DNA from: an uncultured Collinsella sp.
GTDB taxonomy: Bacteria > Actinomycetota > Coriobacteriia > Coriobacteriales > Coriobacteriaceae
DNA: 10,469 nt
Direction: 5' to 3'
NCBI GenBank assembly: GCA_902494545.1
Contig: CABUTP010000033.1
Span: 1-10,469, forward strand
Positions 5,984 to 10,469 of this stretch are shown here, one piece after another (the first letter of the stretch is position 1; the number at the start of each line of letters is the position of its first letter). The translations under genes were made by a program, and so were the position numbers. The notes below the pieces were generated by a model. It was given only the letters and a program-made list of their open reading frames with translations. It had not been told where the DNA came from and ran no database searches.

Positions 5984-7831
5984 ATGTGCGGAATTGTCGG
6001 CTACACCGGCTCTGATATTGCAAAGAACATCCTGGTCACAGGCCTTAAGCGCATGGAGTATCGCGGCTATGACTCCTCGGGCGTCGCGCTCGAGGTGGGC
6101 GAGGGCGCCGCGGCGCACCTCGACGTTATCCGCCGCGTGGGTAAGGTTGCGGGTCTGGAGAGCGAGCTTTCCAATATCGATAGCGACGCTACCTGCGGTA
6201 TCGGCCACACCCGTTGGGCCACCCACGGCAAGCCTTCCGTCGTTAACGCTCATCCCCACACCAGCTGCGATGGTCGCATCGCCATCGTCCACAACGGCAT
6301 TATCGAGAACTTCGCCGAACTGCGCGAGGAGCTGGAGGGCCGCGGCCATCACTTTAAGAGCGAGACCGATACGGAGGTCTTCGCTCATCTGATCGAAGAA
6401 GCCTATGCCGAGACGCACGACCTGATGGCCTCTGTGCGCGAGGCCTGCACCCACGTGGTGGGCGCCTACGGCCTGGCCGCCGTGTGCGCCGACGAGCCTG
6501 GCGTAATCGCCGTTGCCCGCAAGGACTCCCCGATTGTGGTCGGCGTGGGCGAGACCGGCTCCTACGTTGCCTCCGACGTCATCGCGCTCATCGACGCCAC
6601 CCGCGATGTCGTGGTGCTCGAGGACGGTCAGTTTGCCAAGCTTACGCCTGCGGGCGTCGAGTACACCGATGAGGCCGGCAATGTCATCGAGCCCAAGGTC
6701 ACCCATATCGATTGGGATCTGGACATGGCCGAAAAGGGCGGCTATCCCGACTTTATGCTCAAGGAGATCCACGAGCAGCCGCGCGTCGTGCGCGACACGC
6801 TGGTTGGCCGTATGACCCCCGCCGGCGAGCTCGACATCGATGAGTTGGGCCTGTCCCTCGAGGAGCTCAACGACATCGACCGTGTCTACGTGATCGCCTG
6901 CGGCACCAGCTATCATGCCGGCCTCATCGCAAAGAACCTTATTGAGGGCTGGGCTCGCATTCCCACCGAGGTTGAGGCTGCCAGCGAGTTCCGCTATCGC
7001 AACCCCATCATCACGCCGACGACGCTCGTCGTTGCCGTGTCCCAGTCGGGCGAGACGGCCGATACCCTCGCCGCCATTCGAGATGCGCGCATCAAGGGCG
7101 CCAAGGTCTTTGGCATCACCAACGTAGTGGGCAGCCCCGTGGCGCGCGAGAGCGACGGCGTCATCTATACCAAGGCCAACAAGGAGATCGCGGTCGCCTC
7201 GACCAAGAGCTTCATCGGCCAGGTTGTGAGCCTGACGCTGCTTGCTCTGCTGCTGGCGCAGGTTAAGTACCGTCTGACCACCAAGCAGACGCGCATGATG
7301 TTCCGCGAGCTTTCCGATACTGCCGAGCAGATCCAGTGGATTTTGGACACGCAGACCGAGGCCGTGCACGAGGCCGCCCTGCTGTGCAAGGACGCGCAGT
7401 CGGCGCTGTTCGTGGGCCGCGGTATGGGCGCCGCCATCTCCTACGAGGGTGCACTCAAGCTCAAGGAAGTCAGCTACCTGCACGCCGAGGCGTATGCTGC
7501 CGGCGAGATGAAGCACGGTCCCATCGCGCTGATCGATCCGGGCTTCCCCGTCATCGCCGTGGCCACCAAGAGTGCCACCTACGACAAGACCGTGTCGAAC
7601 CTCATGGAGTGCAAGGCACGCGGCGCCAAGGTCATCGTCGTTGCCACTGAGGGTGACGAGGAGATCAACAAGATTGCCGACTGCATCATTCGCGTGCCGG
7701 CCGTCCGCGACGTGTTCAGCCCCATTACGGCAAGCGTTCCGCTGCAGCTGCTCGCCCGTGAGGTCGCCATCCTGCGCGGCTGCGACGTCGATCAGCCCCG
7801 AAACCTCGCGAAAAGCGTTACTGTCGAATAA
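5984..7831 (+). CDS. glmS: Glutamine--fructose-6-phosphate aminotransferase (isomerizing)
   Basis: This 615-residue cytosolic enzyme makes glucosamine-6-phosphate from fructose-6-phosphate and glutamine, the entry step to UDP-GlcNAc, peptidoglycan and other amino-sugar polymers. The N-terminal glutaminase begins MCGIVGY, where Cys2 becomes the catalytic N-terminal nucleophile. It carries RGYDSSG, GHTRWATHG (74-82), HNGIIEN (oxyanion-hole Asn104-Gly105) and SETDTE (125-130). Two sugar isomerase domains follow: ACGTSYHAG (Cys306, the counterpart of E. coli Cys300) and SQSGETADT in the first, and ALKLKEVSYLHAEAYAAGE with KHGPIALID in the second. The end PRNLAKSVTVE is the family's conserved terminus. 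Length is normal (about 609 in E. coli). The frame extends upstream to a GTG at 5900, but the ATG at 5984 is fixed by the need for Cys2 and by GAAGGGA eight bases before it. A strong terminator follows, so it is probably transcribed alone. Confidence 0.98.
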   Translation: MCGIVGYTGSDIAKNILVTGLKRMEYRGYDSSGVALEVGEGAAAHLDVIRRVGKVAGLESELSNIDSDATCGIGHTRWATHGKPSVVNAHPHTSCDGRIAIVHNGIIENFAELREELEGRGHHFKSETDTEVFAHLIEEAYAETHDLMASVREACTHVVGAYGLAAVCADEPGVIAVARKDSPIVVGVGETGSYVASDVIALIDATRDVVVLEDGQFAKLTPAGVEYTDEAGNVIEPKVTHIDWDLDMAEKGGYPDFMLKEIHEQPRVVRDTLVGRMTPAGELDIDELGLSLEELNDIDRVYVIACGTSYHAGLIAKNLIEGWARIPTEVEAASEFRYRNPIITPTTLVVAVSQSGETADTLAAIRDARIKGAKVFGITNVVGSPVARESDGVIYTKANKEIAVASTKSFIGQVVSLTLLALLLAQVKYRLTTKQTRMMFRELSDTAEQIQWILDTQTEAVHEAALLCKDAQSALFVGRGMGAAISYEGALKLKEVSYLHAEAYAAGEMKHGPIALIDPGFPVIAVATKSATYDKTVSNLMECKARGAKVIVVATEGDEEINKIADCIIRVPAVRDVFSPITASVPLQLLAREVAILRGCDVDQPRNLAKSVTVE

Positions 7832-7856
7832 TCGAGTTCCGTCATCCTTACGATTA

Positions 7857-7896
7857 AGGTCCGACTCCGCGTCATCAGACGGAGCCGGGCCTTTTT
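7857..7896 (+). terminator. Rho-independent terminator of glmS
   Basis: AGGTCCGACTCCG (7857-7869) pairs with CGGAGCCGGGCCT (7880-7892) over 13 positions, with one wobble and one mismatch, around a 10-base loop. TTTTT (7892-7896) follows directly. It starts 26 bases after the glmS stop. This is the most canonical terminator in the window. Confidence 0.92.
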
Positions 7897-7904
7897 GTGT
7901 GGAG

Positions 7905-7950
7905 AAACCACCACAAAGGTGCCTGTTCCCTTTGTGGTGGTTTTGGCAGG
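7905..7950 (-). repeat. Dispersed hairpin repeat, arm type CCACCACAA, variant core GGGAACAGG (copy 2), plus an extra arm fragment
   Basis: AAACCACCACAAA (7905-7917) and TTTGTGGTGGTTT (7931-7943) form a perfect 13-bp stem around a 13-base loop containing TGCCTGTTCCC. It matches 5789-5821 apart from a C-to-T change in the core and small arm differences. It runs into TTTTGGCAGGT (7941-7951), identical to the right arm of the other arm type at 2685-2695. The element ends flush with the stop codon of the GntR gene (7951-7953) and may double as that gene's terminator. Confidence 0.85.
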
Positions 7951-8652
7951 TTAGCGGAGCTTGCTGGTCTCGAAGTACTTGGGATATTGGTCCAGGACCT
8001 CGGTCTGGTTGCGGAACATCATATGCAGGTGCTTGCTGACCAAAAAGCTCGCCTCGATGGGGTCGCGGCCGGCGATGGCGCGGCGGATTTGCTTGTGCTC
8101 GTTAACAATCTCCTGATTGTCGAGCGTCTGCGTGGCGGCGCGCAGCCAGCGGAAGCGCTCCAGGTCGGCATTGGTCTCTTCGAGCCACGACCATACGGTG
8201 CTGCGGCACGCGATGCTAAAGATCATGCGGTGCATGAGGTTGTCGCTTAAAAAGAAGCCGATGCGATCCTCCTCGGCCATGGTCTTTTCCTGCAGCGCGA
8301 TGGCTCGGTCGAGCTGCTCGATGCCTGCCGAGGTGGCACGGGCGCAGCACTCCACAATCACCTGCTTTTCCAGGTGCTCGCGAATGTAGCAGGCGCTCTC
8401 GGCAAGAGTGAGGTTGATGGGCGAGACATAGGTGCCGCTCTGGGGCACGGTGCGCACCAGGCCCTCTTGCGCCAGACGCACCAGCGCCTCGCGCACAGGG
8501 GTGCGCCCCATATCCAGGTCGTCGCAAAGCTGCTTGACGCCCAGCTTTTCGCCCGGCTTGTAGTCCAGGTAGACGATTTTGCGTCGAATGGTGTGGTAGG
8601 ACTGGTCCTGTAGGCTCGTTTCCTGCTCGCCGACGTGCATCGATTCTTCCAT
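7951..8652 (-). CDS. GntR-family transcriptional regulator with FCD ligand domain
   Basis: This 233-residue FadR/VanR-type regulator begins with a winged helix-turn-helix (about residues 15-80). That region shows YHTIRRKIVYLDYKPGEKL, the recognition segment MGRTPVREALVRLAQEGLV and the wing QSGTYVSPI. An all-helical FCD domain follows (about 85-215). Its likely metal/ligand-binding residues are Asp137 and His141 (SDNLMHRMIF), His186 (EHKQIRRAI) and His208 or His210 (SKHLHMMF). FCD regulators usually sense small carboxylic acids or sugar acids. The start has GAGG four bases upstream; a second ATG at residue 5 is also possible. It is divergent from the yeiH-like gene with 193 bp between starts, the classic arrangement for a local regulator controlling its neighbour and itself. 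The effector is unknown. Confidence 0.92.
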   Translation of the reverse strand: MEESMHVGEQETSLQDQSYHTIRRKIVYLDYKPGEKLGVKQLCDDLDMGRTPVREALVRLAQEGLVRTVPQSGTYVSPINLTLAESACYIREHLEKQVIVECCARATSAGIEQLDRAIALQEKTMAEEDRIGFFLSDNLMHRMIFSIACRSTVWSWLEETNADLERFRWLRAATQTLDNQEIVNEHKQIRRAIAGRDPIEASFLVSKHLHMMFRNQTEVLDQYPKYFETSKLR

Positions 8653-8686
8653 AGTGCCTCACAACCGTTCTATCACACTCATATAT

Positions 8687-8737
8687 CAGCTGTTAATTAT
8701 GCCGCGAATCAGCTCTCCGCGGTGGGTAATTCGGCTG
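8687..8737. promoter_or_regulatory. Nested inverted repeats in the gntR-yeiH divergent promoter space
   Basis: Three nested arms share one centre: CAGCTG/CGGCTG (8687-8692 with 8732-8737, one wobble), AATTA/TAATT (8695-8699 with 8727-8731) and CCGCG/CGCGG (8702-8706 with 8718-8722). The site lies 35 bp from the GntR start and about 110 bp from the yeiH start. It could be an operator cluster for the GntR protein or a leader hairpin in its mRNA. A weaker 7-bp pair, GTTTGCG/CGCAAAC, lies at 8771-8777 and 8814-8820, nearer yeiH. Confidence 0.35.
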
Positions 8738-8845
8738 TTGCCCAAGAACTATTGCGGCATCTTAGTCTTTGTTTGCGCAGAGCTGTGCTCAATGTTGCCA
8801 TATCATAAGCCGTCGCAAACGTGAAATAGAAAGAAGGAATCCCAT

Positions 8846-9880
8846 ATGCAACTGTCGAATATCGTACGCGATCGCTGGAAGGGCGTCTTGTTCTGCCTGA
8901 TCGTCGCCATCCCCGCGACGTTGCTCGGCAAACAGGTTGAGGTGGTCGGCGGGCCGGTGTTTGCCATCCTCTTTGGCATGGTCCTGGCGCTCGTCTTTCC
9001 CAAGAATCGTCGCGAACAGCTCGCCGCCGGTGTCACCTATACGTCTAAAAAAGTCTTGCAGTACGCGGTAATCCTGCTTGGCTTTGGCATGAACCTCTCG
9101 CAGATTCTGTCCAAAGGCGCTCAGTCGCTGCCGATTATCGTGGCGACGATCTCGACCTCGCTTGTCATCGCCTTCGTGCTCTGCCGCGTTATGAACGTAC
9201 CGGGCAAGATCGCGACGCTCGTGGGTGTGGGTTCGTCGATTTGCGGCGGTTCTGCCATCGCCGCGACCGCGCCCGTCATCGATGCCGACGATCGTGAGAT
9301 TGCCCAGGCTATTTCGGTCATCTTCCTGTTTAACGTTATCGCGGCGCTCGTGTTTCCGACGCTCGGCAGCATGCTCGGGCTGACCAACGAGGGCTTTGGC
9401 CTGTTTGCCGGCACCGCCATCAACGACACCTCGTCGGTAACGGCTGCGGCGAGCGCCTGGGACAGTATGCATCCCGGCGCCAATGTGCTCGAAAGCGCCA
9501 CAGTGGTCAAGCTCACCAGGACGCTGGCCATTATTCCCATTACGTTGGTTCTCGCATGCTGGCAGATGCATCTGGCGCGCAAGGCCGGCGGCGACGCCAA
9601 AAGCACGTTCTCGCTTAAACGCGCGTTTCCTATGTTCGTGCTGTTCTTTGTGCTGGCGAGCGTAATCACCACGGTGCTTCAGCTTCCTGCATCCATTACG
9701 GCGCCCATCAAGGAGCTGTCGAAGTTCTTTATCGTGATGGCCATGGCGGCTATTGGCTTTAATACCGATATCGTCGAGCTGGTCAAAAAGGGCGGCAAGC
9801 CCATCGCGTTGGGCTTTTGCTGCTGGATTGGCATTGCGTGCATGAGTTTGGGAATGCAGCACGTGCTGGGAATCTGGTAG
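8846..9880 (+). CDS. YeiH/UPF0324-family integral membrane protein, putative sulfate exporter family
   Basis: This 344-residue polytopic inner-membrane protein has about ten hydrophobic segments (roughly residues 12-28, 36-51, 70-88, 94-113, 125-145, 152-175, 222-240, 261-280, 290-306 and 318-341). Family landmarks are ILLGFGMNLSQIL (76-88), a GVGSSICGGSAIAA stretch (127-140) and FAGTAINDTSSVTAAA (187-202). These are typical of UPF0324 (PF03601), which contains E. coli YeiH. The family is annotated as putative sulfate exporters, but the substrate is weakly supported in general. In E. coli the neighbouring regulator is a LysR protein (YeiE). Here it is a GntR/FCD protein, which suggests a different inducer or substrate. 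The ATG is supported by AGAAGGA seven bases upstream. Full length, no frameshift. It seems to be transcribed alone. Confidence 0.88.
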   Translation: MQLSNIVRDRWKGVLFCLIVAIPATLLGKQVEVVGGPVFAILFGMVLALVFPKNRREQLAAGVTYTSKKVLQYAVILLGFGMNLSQILSKGAQSLPIIVATISTSLVIAFVLCRVMNVPGKIATLVGVGSSICGGSAIAATAPVIDADDREIAQAISVIFLFNVIAALVFPTLGSMLGLTNEGFGLFAGTAINDTSSVTAAASAWDSMHPGANVLESATVVKLTRTLAIIPITLVLACWQMHLARKAGGDAKSTFSLKRAFPMFVLFFVLASVITTVLQLPASITAPIKELSKFFIVMAMAAIGFNTDIVELVKKGGKPIALGFCCWIGIACMSLGMQHVLGIW

Positions 9881-9932
9881 AGAAGTAGCTTATTTGCGTG
9901 CTGCGTGCTGGCGAGCGCATGTCCACGGTGGA

Positions 9933-10020
9933 GCGATAGGAGCTCTTGCGGGTATGGCTTGTCCGCAGGTTTATAGGTCCCGAAGAGCTCTTATCGCCCC
10001 GCCAGGATGGCGATGCGGGG
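9933..10020 (+). other. Strongly fold-back non-coding region, possible structured RNA or mRNA 3' end
   Basis: GCGATAGGAGCTCTT (9933-9947) pairs with AAGAGCTCTTATCGC (9983-9997) over 15 positions with one wobble. It encloses a 35-base loop that can itself form GCGGG/TCCGC (9948-9952 with 9962-9966). A second hairpin follows directly, either CCCGC/GCGGG (9998-10002 with 10015-10019) or CGCC/GGCG (10000-10003 with 10009-10012). No T-run follows. The region sits in the 265-bp gap between yeiH and the last gene, so it could be the yeiH 3' end, a leader of the next gene or a small RNA. I could not match it to a known RNA family. Confidence 0.45.
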
Positions 10021-10145
10021 CAACTCATATACTCGCAGGACGGCGGCTTCTGCCCTATAGTGTTTGGTGAGCAATATCGTTCAATTTTGAAACACTCGCC
10101 CGCGCGGCCGGAGGTGGCGGCGTGGCGCCGAGGACGGGGCGCAAT

Positions 10146-10469
10146 ATGAACAGTGACGCCAAGCTACAAATCTTGATCGAGGCCTTGGCTGCTGCCGGGG
10201 CCTTGGCGTTGGCAATCGATGGGCATGGGCACGTGGCGATTTCGACCATGGATGATGTCGCGCTCGAGCAAGATGTCGCGGCATTTGTCGCCGAGCGCCT
10301 GGGGCGCGTGGGCAACGGCACGCGTCTGGTGATGGGGCATGCGGGAGGGCGCTTGAGCCTCACGGTGCGTCCGGTCGCCAAGGAAGGCGGCGCGCTTTGG
10401 GTGGTCGGGGTCCGCGATGTGCACGGGGTAGCGGCACACGCGGGTATTGAGTGGCTTAACGCAGATGAG
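10146..10469 (+). CDS. Unrecognised protein, N-terminal part (runs off the right edge)
   Basis: This 108-codon reading frame starts at ATG 10146 and has no stop before the window ends, so only the N-terminus is seen. An in-frame TGA at 10089-10091 and the absence of an earlier start make this ATG the first choice; GGGG lies five bases before it. The visible part begins with an Ala/Leu-rich helix (about residues 5-25, ILIEALAAAGALALAIDG), then an Asp/Glu-rich helix around ISTMDDVALEQDVAAFVAERLG, then strand-like stretches (GTRLVMGHAGGRLSLTVRPV, LWVVGVRDV). The pattern suggests a small alpha/beta sensor-like domain, but I recognise no family and assign no function. Codon use is GC-rich like the neighbours, supporting a real gene. 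The opposite strand also carries open frames here (for example 10055-10381), but these lack a ribosome-binding site and would converge head-on with it. Confidence 0.6.
   Translation, partial: MNSDAKLQILIEALAAAGALALAIDGHGHVAISTMDDVALEQDVAAFVAERLGRVGNGTRLVMGHAGGRLSLTVRPVAKEGGALWVVGVRDVHGVAAHAGIEWLNADE

Noticed and set aside
5885..7516. 543-codon open frame on the minus strand opposite glmS
   Set aside because: It lies inside glmS. Its translation is the His/Gly/Ala/Asp-rich composition expected from antisense of a GC-rich gene, with no recognisable domain and no ribosome-binding site. glmS is certain on the other strand.
1446..7950. CRISPR array formed by the recurring short repeats
   Set aside because: The repeats are kilobases apart, occur in both orientations and have differing arms. 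There are no regularly spaced spacers and no cas genes.
8681..8691. TATATCAGCT shared with the glmS upstream region at 5881-5890, as a common operator
   Set aside because: A 10-base match between two sites is expected by chance in a 10-kb window, and the surrounding bases do not match.
8789..9862. 357-codon open frame on the minus strand opposite the yeiH-like gene
   Set aside because: It is rich in Arg/His/Asp/Gly repeats with no domain, and it is fully explained as the shadow of a membrane-protein gene with strong third-position GC bias.
9948..10020. Signal recognition particle RNA or T-box leader in the fold-back region
   Set aside because: An AGGTCCCGAAG string resembles the SRP RNA core but lacks the GGAAGCAGC continuation, and no T-box AGGGTGG sequence is present.

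Overview
The window looks like a stretch of chromosome from a high-GC gut actinobacterium, most likely a Coriobacteriia member such as Collinsella. This is judged from roughly 60% GC, strong G/C third-position codon bias, Shine-Dalgarno starts throughout and the mix of gene families. It is not proven by a marker gene. All genes are ordinary chromosomal types. There is no tRNA, rRNA, CRISPR array, transposase or phage gene.

Layout, left to right: the 3' part of an EF-G-like translational GTPase (+, 1-1377, cut by the window edge); a bidirectional terminator; a secreted or membrane-anchored DNA/RNA non-specific endonuclease (-, 1508-2491); larE, a sacrificial sulfur transferase for the nickel-pincer cofactor (-, 2730-3608); a HAD-family phosphatase/phosphomutase (+, 3782-4432); a LacI-family repressor (-, 4546-5658); glmS (+, 5984-7831) with a strong terminator; a GntR/FCD regulator (-, 7951-8652) divergent from a YeiH/UPF0324 membrane protein (+, 8846-9880); a non-coding stretch with strong fold-back potential (9881-10145); and the start of an unrecognised gene that runs off the right edge (+, 10146-10469).

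The genes are mostly single-gene units in alternating orientation, so the window is not one pathway. The clearest functional pairing is the GntR/FCD regulator with the divergent yeiH-like transporter. The LacI gene is divergent from glmS, but the intergenic region between them is long and contains two repeat elements, so a regulatory link is not obvious. The glmS leader has no ribozyme. It carries TGGT/ACCA half-sites resembling those bound by NagR/DasR-type amino-sugar regulators.

The most unusual feature is a set of five short intergenic hairpin elements (1446-1476, 2651-2695, 5723-5770, 5789-5821, 7905-7950). They share a core close to GGGACAGG in the hairpin loop but have three unrelated arm sequences. 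Two are 45-bp near-identical copies in opposite orientation, two others share a second arm type, and one sits flush against a stop codon. They look like members of a dispersed REP-like/MITE-like family. The other points worth a second look are the 15-bp stem region at 9933-10020, a perfect palindrome just after larE, and an AT-rich palindrome between larE and the HAD gene.
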